Of a DNA stretch of 64,000 nt, positions 1 through 8,049 are shown in pieces. The notes under the pieces were generated by a model that saw nothing but the letters and a program-made list of their open reading frames with translations, searched no databases and was not told the origin of the DNA. Source of the DNA: Polynucleobacter sp. GWA2_45_21 (GTDB lineage: Bacteria > Pseudomonadota > Gammaproteobacteria > Burkholderiales > Burkholderiaceae); contig NZ_MHZG01000001.1 in the NCBI RefSeq assembly GCF_001830325.1, positions 186,001 to 250,000 of the forward strand, written 5' to 3'. The position numbers and the translations under genes are program-made. Position 1 is the first letter of the stretch. Each line of letters begins with the position of its first letter.

Positions 1-85
1 CAGTGAAACGGCAATAACGCTTACGCTTGAACAATGGGTTCTGAGCTGGTTTCTTTTTGAAATCGGGTTTCTTTCCAAACGCCAT
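1..85 (-). CDS. rpsR: 30S ribosomal protein S18 (partial, cut by window start)
   Basis: The minus-strand frame from an ATG at 85 reads MAFGKKPDFKKKPAQNPLF followed by KRKRYCRFT and runs off the window edge. The basic N-terminus and the KRKRYCRF motif are typical of S18, a small-subunit protein that binds 16S rRNA as a heterodimer with S6. It lies 13 bases after priB, in the conserved order rpsF-priB-rpsR; rplI normally follows outside the window. Only about 28 codons are visible, so integrity of the rest cannot be judged. Confidence 0.93.
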   Translation of the reverse strand, partial: MAFGKKPDFKKKPAQNPLFKRKRYCRFT

Positions 86-98
86 GATGATTTCCTCT

Positions 99-392
99 TT
101 AATTTTTCAATTGAATATGGGTGATATGGAAAACAAGTCTTTGATTACGTAGAGTCTTGGGTGCTAAGAATCCCTCAAACACTGCCTCGGCTCCTAAATC
201 CATTTGCTCTAAGCCCTTTTGTATCGGGCCAATCGCTATGGCTTCAACGCTCATCTGAATTTTCCTTGCATTTCCTACCTCGCTTACTTCGCCGCTATGT
301 TCTAGCTGGCAATGCATCACCGGTATTCCTGCTGGTGTAAATCGAATTGCGTCTTTAGCTACCAAGAATGCAGTTAGGGTGAAATGATTCAA
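99..392 (-). CDS. priB: Primosomal replication protein N (PriB)
   Basis: A 97-residue protein lying between rpsF and rpsR, the position occupied by priB in beta- and gammaproteobacteria. PriB is an SSB-like single OB-fold protein that helps load the replicative helicase when stalled forks are restarted by PriA. The beta-strand pattern (NHFTLTAFLVAKDAIRFTP at the start, HCQLEHSG near residue 27, and a final strand QRLVFHITHIQLKN) fits a short OB fold. Length matches the family (about 100 residues). It is presumably co-transcribed with the ribosomal genes. Identification rests on position and fold pattern; sequence conservation in this family is low. Confidence 0.85.
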   Translation of the reverse strand: MNHFTLTAFLVAKDAIRFTPAGIPVMHCQLEHSGEVSEVGNARKIQMSVEAIAIGPIQKGLEQMDLGAEAVFEGFLAPKTLRNQRLVFHITHIQLKN

Positions 393-451
393 CGCCGCTC
401 CGTCACTCTGATACGTTTTCTAGTCTGTGTATTCCTCTTCAAATTTCTAAC

Positions 452-826
452 TTAAGCCGCTGCTACAGGAGCGTCGGTTTGAGCTGATTTGCGCGCTTCT
501 TCACGTTGCACTTCTTTCATCATGATGGAAGGCTCTGTTTCAGCTTTCTTAGTCTTGATGATGAGGTGACGCAAAACAGCATCGTTAAATTTGAATGCGT
601 GCTCGAGCTCGTCCAGAGTTTTCTGGTCGCACTCAATGTTCATACAAACGTAATGGGCTTTAGCAAGTTTGTCGATCATGTAAGCCATCTGACGACGACC
701 CCAATCTTCCATACGATGAATTTTGCCGCCAGCAGCAGCTAATGTCGCTTTGTAGCGATCGATCATCGCAGGCACTTGCTCGCTTTGGTCCGGGTGGACG
801 ATAAAGACGATTTCATAATGACGCAT
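452..826 (-). CDS. rpsF: 30S ribosomal protein S6
   Basis: The 124-residue product starts [20 protein letters not shown], the classic S6 N-terminus, and continues through [18 protein letters not shown] to a C-terminal helix. S6 pairs with S18 on the platform of the small subunit. The start at 826 is preceded by a strong Shine-Dalgarno (AAGGAG, seven bases before ATG). It is the first gene of the rpsF-priB-rpsR operon; an 83-base leader with a hairpin (see separate entries) suggests feedback control by the S6-S18 pair. The acidic, alanine-rich tail beyond the S6 domain is common in proteobacteria. Confidence 0.97.
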   Translation of the reverse strand: MRHYEIVFIVHPDQSEQVPAMIDRYKATLAAAGGKIHRMEDWGRRQMAYMIDKLAKAHYVCMNIECDQKTLDELEHAFKFNDAVLRHLIIKTKKAETEPSIMMKEVQREEARKSAQTDAPVAAA

Positions 827-863
827 CTAACACTCCTTAAGGATAAAGTCACCTGGGCGTCTT

Positions 864-891
864 GCTAACTTCCGATGGTTTTAAAGTTAGC
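864..891 (-). promoter_or_regulatory. rpsF leader hairpin, possible S6:S18 operator
   Basis: On the minus strand GCTAACTT (891-884) pairs perfectly with AAGTTAGC (871-864) around a 12-base loop UAAAACCAUCGG. GGC outside the stem can also pair with GCC at 859-857 across a small bulge. The hairpin lies within the rpsF 5' leader, about 40 bases before the start codon. An S6:S18-binding leader is known upstream of rpsF in many bacteria, so this is a candidate for it. The assignment to that family is inference from position. Confidence 0.5.
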
Positions 892-915
892 GCCAGTGTG
901 ACAAGGTAGTAACAA

Positions 916-921
916 ATTGTA
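916..921 (-). promoter_or_regulatory. Candidate -10 element of the rpsF operon
   Basis: The minus strand reads TACAAT here. Transcription would start near 909, giving a leader of about 83 bases that includes the hairpin at 864-891 and the ribosome binding site. No good -35 element is visible at the right distance, so this is a weak call. Confidence 0.35.
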
Positions 922-960
922 GGTAAAACTAACTACAGAAATTTACAGCTTTTTAAGTCC

Positions 961-2037
961 TTACCGAATTTCAGGTAAGTCCGCTATTCTAGCAAAAAAA
1001 TCCTGCCAAGTCAGGGGTTTACCAGCTTTATTCGCCTGGTTTGCCGCATTTAAAGCCAATTGGAGAGCAATTCTGGCTCTTGGAGCGGTGAATGATCCAG
1101 AGGCTCTGCATCCCGGGGGATCCAGTTCAGGAATATGAGGCAAAGTAGATCCAGCGCCAGTTCTGGTTGTCCTGACCAGAGCAATACCTTGAGCCATTGC
1201 CTGATCTAGGGGCTGCACCCATGCATCATGAAAGCCGCCATGCCCTGAACCGGCAAGCACAAAGCCCTGAACATCACTATCCAGCCACTGCATGATGGTT
1301 TCAGGACGCGCACCTGCATGACTAGTCAAAATCTCAACCCAAGGCCACTCACCCACCTCAGGAATAGGCAAATCTTCATTCCAAGCTGCCTGTACGGCCT
1401 TCACCCCAGATAACCAAGATGGATTAATCAGGCCTACTGAGCTTGATGGGGCATTTTGCAAGGGAGCGTTCAGAGCCGTAGCGTGGCGCTTAGCCAAATC
1501 CATTGCCATGCATCCGCGCCCATCCATCACCGCATAGACGCCACCAGGACAGTTATCTATGGAAGTCGACGCCCAGCGCAAGGCATCCAGAAGATTAGAC
1601 GGGCCATCAGCCCCAGGCGCATTACTTGGCAACATTGCCCCTGTCAAAATGACCCGCTTGCCCTGTGTCTGAGCCAGCTTTCCGCAAGTTGCCTGCAAAA
1701 ATAAACCGGTCTCTTCAATCGTATCCGTGCCGTGGGTAATCACAATCCCCCTTACAGCGGTATCCAATAGCGCCTCTCTCACTGCAAATCCCAATGTACT
1801 GAGATTGGCATCAGTCAAATTGCGACTATTCACGTTTGCTACCTGCCGGGTCACCAGCTTGACCCCCTCAGGCACAACTGATTGAACATGCGCCACCAAT
1901 ACGTCAACCCCTACTTGACCAGCCTGGTATTGGAGAGGGTTTTCATCGGGGTTAGGCGCCAGGCCTGCAATCGTGCCGCCCATGCCCAAAACTAAAAGAT
2001 GGGGTGTATTTTCAGAAACATTCGAAATTGAGCTCAT
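961..2037 (-). CDS. L-asparaginase (type II-like fold, no signal peptide)
   Basis: The 358-residue product belongs to the asparaginase/glutaminase family, which hydrolyses L-asparagine to aspartate and ammonia. The first catalytic threonine lies in [12 protein letters not shown] near residue 20 and the second in [12 protein letters not shown] near residue 100. ATG 2037 ([12 protein letters not shown]) was chosen because the longer frame to 2154 would run through the lexA promoter and into lexA; GGAG lies just before this ATG. No signal peptide is visible, so it is probably cytoplasmic. It is divergent from lexA with only 61 bases between the start codons, so the LexA box may affect both. Substrate preference (Asn versus Gln) cannot be read from the sequence. 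Confidence 0.88.
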   Translation of the reverse strand: MSSISNVSENTPHLLVLGMGGTIAGLAPNPDENPLQYQAGQVGVDVLVAHVQSVVPEGVKLVTRQVANVNSRNLTDANLSTLGFAVREALLDTAVRGIVITHGTDTIEETGLFLQATCGKLAQTQGKRVILTGAMLPSNAPGADGPSNLLDALRWASTSIDNCPGGVYAVMDGRGCMAMDLAKRHATALNAPLQNAPSSSVGLINPSWLSGVKAVQAAWNEDLPIPEVGEWPWVEILTSHAGARPETIMQWLDSDVQGFVLAGSGHGGFHDAWVQPLDQAMAQGIALVRTTRTGAGSTLPHIPELDPPGCRASGSFTAPRARIALQLALNAANQANKAGKPLTWQDFFARIADLPEIR

Positions 2038-2063
2038 TTCTCCATTATCCGCCTCCAAATTGC

Positions 2064-2097
2064 TTGAATATTCAAATAGTGCTGTATACAATCCCAG
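2064..2097 (+). promoter_or_regulatory. lexA promoter with overlapping SOS (LexA) box
   Basis: A -35 TTGAAT (2064-2069), a 17-base spacer and a -10 TACAAT (2087-2092) form a good sigma-70 promoter. CTG-N10-CAG at 2082-2097 (CTGTATACAATCCCAG) matches the proteobacterial LexA box and covers the -10, as expected for autorepression. The predicted transcription start, seven bases past the -10, falls at 2099, which is the A of the lexA ATG. Confidence 0.8.
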
Positions 2098-2098
2098 T

Positions 2099-2818
2099 AT
2101 GGACATAAATACAGTCGATTTTCCAGAGGAGCTGACTGCCCTCCCCAAACTCACCTCACGTCAAAGTGAGATTTTGGAATTGATTACCAAGGCCATCGAT
2201 GAAAGTGGCTCGCCACCAACTCGCGCGGAAATTGCAGCGCAACTCGGCTTTGCATCTGCGAACGCTGCTGAAGAGCACTTACGCGCATTAGCAAAAAAAG
2301 GATATATCGAACTGACGCCCGGAACTTCGCGCGGCATTCGTATTCCACAACGCTTTAACCAGACACACAATCCAAACAAATATCGTCAGATGTCTTTACC
2401 TTCTGGCGCACTTCAGCAACTTACACTGCCACTCATTGGTCGTGTTGCTGCAGGCTCTCCAATCACAGCAATCGAACACATTGAAAAGCAAGTGCCGATT
2501 GACCCAAGCTTGTTTAGCAAAGGTGCTGATTACTTATTAAAAGTGGTTGGCATGAGCATGCGCGATGCTGGTATTTTGGATGGCGACTATCTTGCCGTCA
2601 GAAAAACTTCTGAAGTACGCAACGGCGATATCGTGGTTGCACGCTTAGATGATGAAGTCACAGTAAAGCGTTGGAACCAAAAGAAAACTACGGATGGCAT
2701 GGTGATTGAATTACAAGCCGAGAACCCAGACTTTAAAAACATTTTGGTAGACAGACATCAACCGAACTTCGCTGTAGAAGGCCAGGCTGTTGGCCTGATT
2801 AGGGCTGGCGGGCTCTAA
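2099..2818 (+). CDS. lexA: LexA repressor
   Basis: A 239-residue SOS repressor and self-cleaving protease. An N-terminal winged helix (about residues 18-80, [13 protein letters not shown] and [13 protein letters not shown]) is followed by the cleavage site A118-G119 in RVAAGSP, the nucleophile Ser153 in [10 protein letters not shown] and the general base Lys190 in EVTVKRW. It is longer than E. coli LexA (202 residues); the extra length is an N-terminal extension and a linker at about residues 86-108. ATG 2099 follows the SOS box directly and has no Shine-Dalgarno, so translation is probably leaderless. A longer in-frame reading from 1973 is rejected because it would cross the promoter. Confidence 0.96.
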   Translation: MDINTVDFPEELTALPKLTSRQSEILELITKAIDESGSPPTRAEIAAQLGFASANAAEEHLRALAKKGYIELTPGTSRGIRIPQRFNQTHNPNKYRQMSLPSGALQQLTLPLIGRVAAGSPITAIEHIEKQVPIDPSLFSKGADYLLKVVGMSMRDAGILDGDYLAVRKTSEVRNGDIVVARLDDEVTVKRWNQKKTTDGMVIELQAENPDFKNILVDRHQPNFAVEGQAVGLIRAGGL

Positions 2819-2837
2819 GCCCTCACCCAGTAAAGAA

Positions 2838-2860
2838 AAAGGCCTCGTTTAGAGGACTTT
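2838..2860. terminator. Bidirectional terminator between lexA and a lipoprotein gene
   Basis: AAAGGCCTC pairs with GAGGACTTT (one mismatch) around a five-base loop, with A-rich sequence on the left and T-rich on the right. It lies between two convergent genes and can serve both. Confidence 0.6.
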
Positions 2861-2883
2861 CTATTGCTACTGTTGTAACTAAT

Positions 2884-3348
2884 TTATTTCCTGGTCGGCG
2901 CAACTACGTTTGCATTTTTTGGTGATGCCGTAATTATGATGATTGTTTTAGGCCCACCAAATGAACCTTCATTTACCTCGATAGTTGAAGTGCGATCACC
3001 TTTAGTGAAAACCAAAATACTGGTTTTTGATTTCACGGCACTTACAGTAGTCCATCCTACCTTAGGATATTCTGCTTGGAAGAAAGCATAAATATCAGTT
3101 GGGGTTTGTACGCCAGACAAAACTACACGACCTACCCAGTTATCACCACGGCCAATGATTAAAGAATCTGAGCCAATAATTTTTGATGCCGCGGGCAATG
3201 GCATATCGCCCAAGAGTTGTGACTGAATTTCCTGAACTTCACTAGGGGTGCCTGTAGGAGAGTCACCAGAGGATGCACAAGCAGCTAACAGTAGAGAGAG
3301 CCCTACAGCTGATGTAAATGTTTTGAGTCGCTTGAGTCGGATCATCAT
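2884..3348 (-). CDS. Putative outer-membrane lipoprotein, function unknown
   Basis: A 154-residue protein with a basic N-terminus, a hydrophobic stretch and a lipobox LLAAC (Cys24), so it should be lipid-anchored and exported. The mature part has alternating beta-strand patterns (SLIIGRGDNWVGRVVLSG, TSILVFTKGDRTSTIEV, KTIIIITASP) and no recognisable enzyme motif. It follows tRNA-Cys on the same strand and is convergent with lexA. I do not recognise the family; a small beta-sandwich lipoprotein is all the sequence supports. Start ATG 3348 has AGGG eight bases upstream; ATG 3345 is an equivalent alternative. Confidence 0.75.
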   Translation of the reverse strand: MMIRLKRLKTFTSAVGLSLLLAACASSGDSPTGTPSEVQEIQSQLLGDMPLPAASKIIGSDSLIIGRGDNWVGRVVLSGVQTPTDIYAFFQAEYPKVGWTTVSAVKSKTSILVFTKGDRTSTIEVNEGSFGGPKTIIIITASPKNANVVAPTRK

Positions 3349-3378
3349 GTTCTTGCCCTGGTAATCAATCTAAATTAC

Positions 3379-3452
3379 TGGAGGCGCGTGAGGGAATCGA
3401 ACCCCCGTACGAAGCTTTGCAGGCTCCTGCCTAACCACTCGGCCAACGCGCC
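3379..3452 (-). tRNA. tRNA-Cys (anticodon GCA)
   Basis: The minus strand folds as a tRNA: acceptor GGCGCGT pairs with ACGCGCC, the discriminator base is U (typical for Cys), and CCA is encoded. The anticodon loop CTGCAAA gives GCA, and the T arm contains GGTTCGATTCC. It is 49 bases downstream of tRNA-Gly, with a terminator-like hairpin between them. The order pgsA, tRNA-Gly, tRNA-Cys parallels pgsA-glyW-cysT of E. coli. Confidence 0.97.
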
Positions 3453-3465
3453 ATATGCTTGAATC

Positions 3466-3495
3466 AAAAATGGGAAGCTTTTTAGGGCTTCCCAT
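3466..3495 (-). terminator. Terminator-like hairpin between tRNA-Gly and tRNA-Cys
   Basis: ATGGGAAGC pairs perfectly with GCTTCCCAT over nine base pairs with an eight-base loop, and on the minus strand a run of five T follows. It looks like an intrinsic terminator placed after tRNA-Gly and before tRNA-Cys. It could instead be a processing or attenuation structure, since no separate promoter for tRNA-Cys is evident. Confidence 0.65.
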
Positions 3496-3501
3496 CGAAC
3501 T

Positions 3502-3577
3502 TGGAGCGGGAAAGGAGGTTCGAACTCCCGACCTATACCTTGGCAAGGTATCGCTCTACCAGCTGAGCTATTCCCGC
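3502..3577 (-). tRNA. tRNA-Gly (anticodon GCC)
   Basis: The minus strand gives a 76-base cloverleaf: acceptor GCGGGAA pairs with TTCCCGC, the D arm is GCTCAGCTGGTAGAGC, the anticodon loop CTTGCCAAG gives GCC, the T arm contains GAGTTCGAACCTC, the discriminator is U, and CCA is encoded. It lies downstream of pgsA in the same orientation. CAAACCC (3664-3670) and GGGTTTG (3682-3688) form a small hairpin in the spacer between pgsA and this tRNA. Confidence 0.97.
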
Positions 3578-3694
3578 ATAACAGGGCAGTAGTTTAACAA
3601 ACAATTTGAGAGAACGCATTATTTCTGGGTAAGACTAAAAATTGACAGCCTTTATGTTTACACCAAACCCTTATCAGCATTGGGTTTGAGGACT

Positions 3695-4270
3695 TTATTT
3701 AGCCTTCTCTACGAGTTGAGGCAAAGCTTTTTTCATGTAATAGAACATCGACCAAAGTGTTAAAAAGGATGCGATCCAGATTAACCAAGTGCCCACTTGC
3801 GCACAATTTAGCCATCCAAATAAAGTGTCGTTTAGCAATAAAAATGGAATAGCCACGAGTTGAGCAGTAGTTTTTAACTTACCCACCATGTGCACCGCAA
3901 CGCTTTTTCCAGCGCCTAAAAGCGCCATCCACTCTCTTAGCGCTGAGATAGTAATTTCGCGACCAATAATGATTAATGCCACCCAAACTTGGACGCGATC
4001 CATATTGAGCAAAACAAGTAATGAGGCAGCAACAATTAATTTGTCTGCTACCGGATCTAAGAATTGCCCAAATGCTGACTCTTGTTTCATTTTGCGAGCC
4101 AAGAAACCATCGAGCCAATCAGTCACTGCCGCAAAAACAAAAATCACGGTAGCGGTGAGATTCTTATCAAAAGGAGTTAGCCAGCTATTAGGCAGATAGA
4201 ACACTGCAACCACGAGCGGAATTGCGGCTACGCGCAACCAGGTCAGGGCAATAGGCAAATTAAATGGCAT
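3695..4270 (-). CDS. pgsA: CDP-diacylglycerol-glycerol-3-phosphate phosphatidyltransferase
   Basis: A 191-residue inner-membrane enzyme that makes phosphatidylglycerol phosphate from CDP-diacylglycerol and glycerol-3-phosphate. The CDP-alcohol phosphotransferase signature is complete: D51, D54, G55, A58-R59, G68, D72 and D76 (DWLDGFLAR...GQFLDPVAD). Hydrophobic segments lie near residues 12-25, 40-50, 75-87, 90-105 and 140-175. It follows uvrC by 36 bases on the same strand, the same pairing as in E. coli, and is probably co-transcribed with it. Confidence 0.95.
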   Translation of the reverse strand: MPFNLPIALTWLRVAAIPLVVAVFYLPNSWLTPFDKNLTATVIFVFAAVTDWLDGFLARKMKQESAFGQFLDPVADKLIVAASLLVLLNMDRVQVWVALIIIGREITISALREWMALLGAGKSVAVHMVGKLKTTAQLVAIPFLLLNDTLFGWLNCAQVGTWLIWIASFLTLWSMFYYMKKALPQLVEKAK

Positions 4271-4306
4271 GACTCAAGCATAAACTAATGTGCATGCGCT
4301 GGGCAA

Positions 4307-6247
4307 TCAATGAAGCTGCCTGTAGATTTGCTCAGCCAATGCCGTAGATATTCCCTCAACACTGGAAAGCTCTTCAATCGAGGCATTAGAAACGCCACGT
4401 AGTCCACCAAAACGAGCCAGTAATTTTTGACGGCGTTTTGCGCCAATCCCCTCAATTTCCTCCAACTGAGAAACCGTTCTGGCTTTTGCCCGCTTTGCAC
4501 GCATTCCCGTAATCGCAAAGCGATGCGCCTCATCGCGGATTTGCGCTACCAACAGCAAGGCGGCACTATCAATGCCTAGCTCGAGCGACTTACGTCCATC
4601 AGCAAAGATCAGAGTCTCAAGACCTACCTTACGCCCCTCACCTTTAGCGACGCCCACAATCAATCCAATATCCATCCCGAACTCAGGGAGAACCTGCCTT
4701 GCCATCTCAACCTGCCCTTTACCACCGTCGATCAAAATCACTTGCGGCATCTTTTCAACAGGAAGCTCTTGGAAGTTCGCATAACGGCGTTGCAAGACCT
4801 GACGCATGGCTGCGTAGTCATCACCCGGGGTAATGTCATTGATATTGAAACGGCGATACTCACTAGGCTGCATCGCGTTTTTGGAATACACCACACAAGA
4901 AGCTTGCGTAGCTTCGCCAGAAGTGTGGCTAATATCAAAACATTCGATGCGAAATTGCTCAAGACTTTCTAATTCCAAAGCCAATACATCAGCCAATGCT
5001 CGTGCTCTTGCCAGTTGACCGCCCGTCTCTACCAAACGCTTTGCTATCGCAATCTTGGCATTGCCTTCAGCCATAGCTAGCCAATGCCGTCTCTGTCCTT
5101 GCGGCTGGTGAAGGAAGGTAATGCGCTTACCAGCTTGTGCATTAAGCAAATCGTGCAAACCCTCTGGAGCTGATTGCTCCGAAACATCCTCAGCACTCTC
5201 TTCTGGTGCCGCAATATCATCCACCAGCTTTTTCAGGGGATGATTCAGAATCAGCACTGGTGGAATTAAATTAGTTGTAGCTTCACCATCACCAGACTTC
5301 TCCTCCAGATAATGCTGAGCAATAAAGGCTTCGAGAATTTCTGCAGGTGGCGGCAGCTCTCCTGAACTTGAGCGCAAGCCTTTCGGGAAATAAGCGCGGT
5401 CACCCAAATGTCGACCACCTCGAATCATTGCCAAATTGACGCAGACCACTCCCTCCATTTGAGCGACGGCAATCACATCAACATCACCCTCGCCATCTGC
5501 AACAGCGTCCATTGATTGTTGCTGCAGGACACTAGAAAGATCTGCAATGCGATCCCTTAGTACTGCAGCCATTTCAAATTCCATCGCGTTGCTATATGCG
5601 TGCATTTTCTTTTCAAGCTCAGAAAGTACGCGACTATGATCACCTTCTAAAAACCGGGTTGCTTGGGCTACGTCCTGCCCATACTGCTCAACACTCAGAC
5701 GCCCAACACAAGGCGCGCTACAGCGATGAATTTGATGCAATAAACAAGGACGGCTACGATTTTTAAATACAGAGTCCTCGCAAGTTCTCAGGCGAAAGAC
5801 TTTCTGCAGAATCTGCACGCTATTGCGAACTGCCCATGAATTTGGGAATGGCCCAAAGTAGTTGTTACGCTTATCCGTTTTACCGCGATAGGAGGCCAAA
5901 CGTGGAAACTGGTGTCCCGTCAACATCACATAGGGATAGGACTTATCATCTCGAAAGAGAATATTGAATGGGGGAGCCAACTCCTTAATGAGATTGTTCT
6001 CTAGAATGAGGGCTTCGGTTTCTGAGCGTGTTACTGTAGTTTCGTAGCGGGCAATTTTTCCCACCATCAGCTCTATTCGTGGTGAAAGCTGGGTTCGCTG
6101 AAAGTAACTAGATACACGCTTTTTGAGGTTGCGCGCTTTCCCGACATACAAAATATGTCCCGCCTCATCAAAGAAGCGATAGACTCCCGGCAGTCCGGGT
6201 AGCCGTTTAACATCCTGCTGAAGGGTTTCAAAAAGCGAATTGCTCAT
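4307..6247 (-). CDS. uvrC: Excinuclease ABC subunit C
   Basis: A 646-residue nuclease of nucleotide excision repair that makes both incisions around a lesion in the UvrB-DNA complex. The GIY-YIG domain is at the N-terminus ([20 protein letters not shown], about 20-40), a UVR/UvrB-binding helix near 205-240, an RNase H-like endonuclease domain with [14 protein letters not shown] near 435, and a C-terminal helix-hairpin-helix pair ([28 protein letters not shown]). Its start codon CAT/ATG at 6245-6247 shares bases with the divergent earP start. No later methionine fits, so this start is forced. Confidence 0.97.
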   Translation of the reverse strand: MSNSLFETLQQDVKRLPGLPGVYRFFDEAGHILYVGKARNLKKRVSSYFQRTQLSPRIELMVGKIARYETTVTRSETEALILENNLIKELAPPFNILFRDDKSYPYVMLTGHQFPRLASYRGKTDKRNNYFGPFPNSWAVRNSVQILQKVFRLRTCEDSVFKNRSRPCLLHQIHRCSAPCVGRLSVEQYGQDVAQATRFLEGDHSRVLSELEKKMHAYSNAMEFEMAAVLRDRIADLSSVLQQQSMDAVADGEGDVDVIAVAQMEGVVCVNLAMIRGGRHLGDRAYFPKGLRSSSGELPPPAEILEAFIAQHYLEEKSGDGEATTNLIPPVLILNHPLKKLVDDIAAPEESAEDVSEQSAPEGLHDLLNAQAGKRITFLHQPQGQRRHWLAMAEGNAKIAIAKRLVETGGQLARARALADVLALELESLEQFRIECFDISHTSGEATQASCVVYSKNAMQPSEYRRFNINDITPGDDYAAMRQVLQRRYANFQELPVEKMPQVILIDGGKGQVEMARQVLPEFGMDIGLIVGVAKGEGRKVGLETLIFADGRKSLELGIDSAALLLVAQIRDEAHRFAITGMRAKRAKARTVSQLEEIEGIGAKRRQKLLARFGGLRGVSNASIEELSSVEGISTALAEQIYRQLH

Positions 6248-7325
6248 GCGTTGGGATATTTTCTGTCAAATCGTAGACAACTATGGTGATGCCGGTGTTT
6301 GCTGGCGTCTAGCAAGAAGCTTAACAAGTCTTCACGGCCAAGACGTGCGCATTTTCTGTGACGATCTGCCAACCCTTAATTTACTCGCTTCCGGAGTGAA
6401 CCGGGAAATCAAAGATCGCATTGACATCCAACCCTGGGAAGCTAGCCATAACAATAGCCGGCATCCAGTAGAAACGCCTGATGTAGTCATTGAGGCATTT
6501 GGGTGCGACCTTCCCGAGCGCTATCTTGCGGGCCTGCTGATTGCTCCTAAAAAACCAATCATCATCAACTTAGAGTATTTAAGTGCAGAACCCTGGATTG
6601 TGGACTTTCATCAAAAGGCATCCCCACAGGCACACGGCATTCCGAAGTACTTCTTCTTCCCAGGCTTCCAGGAGAATGCGGGCGGCATTTTGATTGACCC
6701 AATACCTCAGGAGCAATCACTCACCGAGCAATTGATTCCGGACAGTTTAAAAGCGAGCTGGAGACTCCTGCGACCCAATACCAATCGCATCAGTGTTTTT
6801 TGCTACCCGGGAGTACCGCTACTGAAGTGGCTAGAAGATCTAGCGACATTAGATGAGAACTTTGACATCGTGTTGACGCATGGTCAACGTGAGCAATTGC
6901 AGTTCAGCTCTACCCACCCTACTCAGCCACTTTCCCTACCCGACTCCATTCAGTTAATCTCCATTCCGTTTGTTTCTCAAGATGAATACGATTGGGTGCT
7001 TTCACAATGTGACTTCAATATCGTTCGGGGTGAGGATTCTTTTGTCAGGGCACAGTTAGCTGGCAAGCCCTTCATTTGGCATATTTATCCGCAAGACGAT
7101 GGTGCTCACAAAACCAAGTTGGCCGCCTTTTTAGACCTCTATCTTGAAGATGCATCACAAGAGCTTAAACACGCCGTAATAGCTGCAATGACTTGGGCAA
7201 TGCCTAGCGAGTGGTATCAATCTATTGATGAATGGGGTGCCCATTCCAAGGCTTGGCGAGAGGATTTACTCGAAAAACAAGCTGATGGTGGCCTGGCTGC
7301 CCGTCTTATGAGGTTTGCAGCCTGA
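6246..7325 (+). CDS. earP: EF-P arginine rhamnosyltransferase
   Basis: A 359-residue GT-B type glycosyltransferase that transfers rhamnose from dTDP-rhamnose to Arg32 of elongation factor P. The N-terminus [20 protein letters not shown] and the later segment [27 protein letters not shown] are hallmarks of EarP; D in NYGDAG and E in RGEDSF are the expected catalytic and ligand residues. Its substrate gene efp lies 87 bases downstream on the same strand. ATG 6246 is preferred; an in-frame TTG two codons upstream is possible. No Shine-Dalgarno is evident and the start overlaps the divergent uvrC start. Confidence 0.95.
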   Translation: MRWDIFCQIVDNYGDAGVCWRLARSLTSLHGQDVRIFCDDLPTLNLLASGVNREIKDRIDIQPWEASHNNSRHPVETPDVVIEAFGCDLPERYLAGLLIAPKKPIIINLEYLSAEPWIVDFHQKASPQAHGIPKYFFFPGFQENAGGILIDPIPQEQSLTEQLIPDSLKASWRLLRPNTNRISVFCYPGVPLLKWLEDLATLDENFDIVLTHGQREQLQFSSTHPTQPLSLPDSIQLISIPFVSQDEYDWVLSQCDFNIVRGEDSFVRAQLAGKPFIWHIYPQDDGAHKTKLAAFLDLYLEDASQELKHAVIAAMTWAMPSEWYQSIDEWGAHSKAWREDLLEKQADGGLAARLMRFAA

Positions 7326-7412
7326 TCTTGAGCAAAATCAGCCTGCGGGCGGTTACAATCTTGTTTTTGATAAAAACCGCAGAAAATCAGCTCTGCACCC
7401 AGGAATAGCAAG

Positions 7413-7973
7413 ATGAAAACAGCACAAGAACTCCGCGTTGGTAACGTAGTAATGATCGGCACCGATGCCATGGTCGTTTTAAAAGCAGAATACAGCCGCT
7501 CAGGCCGCAACTCTTCAGTTGTAAAAATGAAATTTAAGAACTTGTTAACCGGCGCACCTAACGAAGGTGTTTACAAAGCTGATGACAAGTTCGATGTAGT
7601 GATCCTCGACAAGAAAGACTGCACCTACTCTTACTTCGCAGATCCAATGTATGTATTTATGGATGGTGACTATAACCAGTACGAAGTTGAAGCTGAATTC
7701 ATGGGTGATGCATTGAACTACCTCGAAGAAAGCATGCCTTGCGAAGTAGTGTTCTACGAAGGTAAGGCACTCTCAGTAGCAATGCCTAACTCTTTGGTTC
7801 GTGAAATCATTTACACAGAGCCAGCAGTTAAAGGCGATACCAGCTCAGGCAAGGTATTGAAGACTGCAAAATTGGCTACTGGCTATGAATTGCAAGTTCC
7901 ATTGTTCTGCAACACTGGCGACAAGATCGAGATTGATACTCGTACCGGTGAATATCGTAGCCGCGCTAACTAA
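7413..7973 (+). CDS. efp: Elongation factor P (arginine-rhamnosylation type)
   Basis: A 186-residue three-domain protein that rescues ribosomes stalled at polyproline. The tip of the KOW domain reads YSRSGRNSS with Arg at position 32, the residue modified by EarP, rather than the lysine used by the EpmA/B pathway. OB domains follow ([20 protein letters not shown], about 70-90; C-terminal [14 protein letters not shown]). ATG 7413 has AGGA ten bases upstream. A TACAAT at 7354-7359 may be its own -10. A strong terminator follows at 7991-8018. Confidence 0.98.
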   Translation: MKTAQELRVGNVVMIGTDAMVVLKAEYSRSGRNSSVVKMKFKNLLTGAPNEGVYKADDKFDVVILDKKDCTYSYFADPMYVFMDGDYNQYEVEAEFMGDALNYLEESMPCEVVFYEGKALSVAMPNSLVREIIYTEPAVKGDTSSGKVLKTAKLATGYELQVPLFCNTGDKIEIDTRTGEYRSRAN

Positions 7974-7990
7974 TTAGCTCACTCGATAGC

Positions 7991-8018
7991 AAAAAGCCCG
8001 GTTCGCCGGGCTTTTTTC
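7991..8018 (+). terminator. Intrinsic terminator of efp
   Basis: AAAAAGCCCGG, a TTCG tetraloop, CCGGGCTTTTTT: a GC-rich stem closed by a very stable UUCG-type loop and followed by a T run. Confidence 0.95.
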
Positions 8019-8034
8019 TTTCCCAAGTACAAGT

Positions 8035-8040
8035 CATAAT
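8035..8040 (+). promoter_or_regulatory. Candidate -10 element just before the GNAT gene
   Basis: CATAAT at 8035-8040 would start transcription at about 8047, three bases before the ATG at 8050. There is no Shine-Dalgarno, so the mRNA may be leaderless or nearly so. No convincing -35 element is seen. Confidence 0.3.
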
Positions 8041-8049
8041 ATCCAAACT

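Noticed and set aside
1973..2098. A 42-codon N-terminal extension of lexA
   Set aside because: It would cross the lexA promoter and SOS box and the start of asparaginase; LexA proteins do not carry such an extension.
2038..2154. A 39-codon N-terminal extension of asparaginase
   Set aside because: It would run across the lexA promoter, SOS box and first lexA codons, and adds no recognisable signal peptide or domain.
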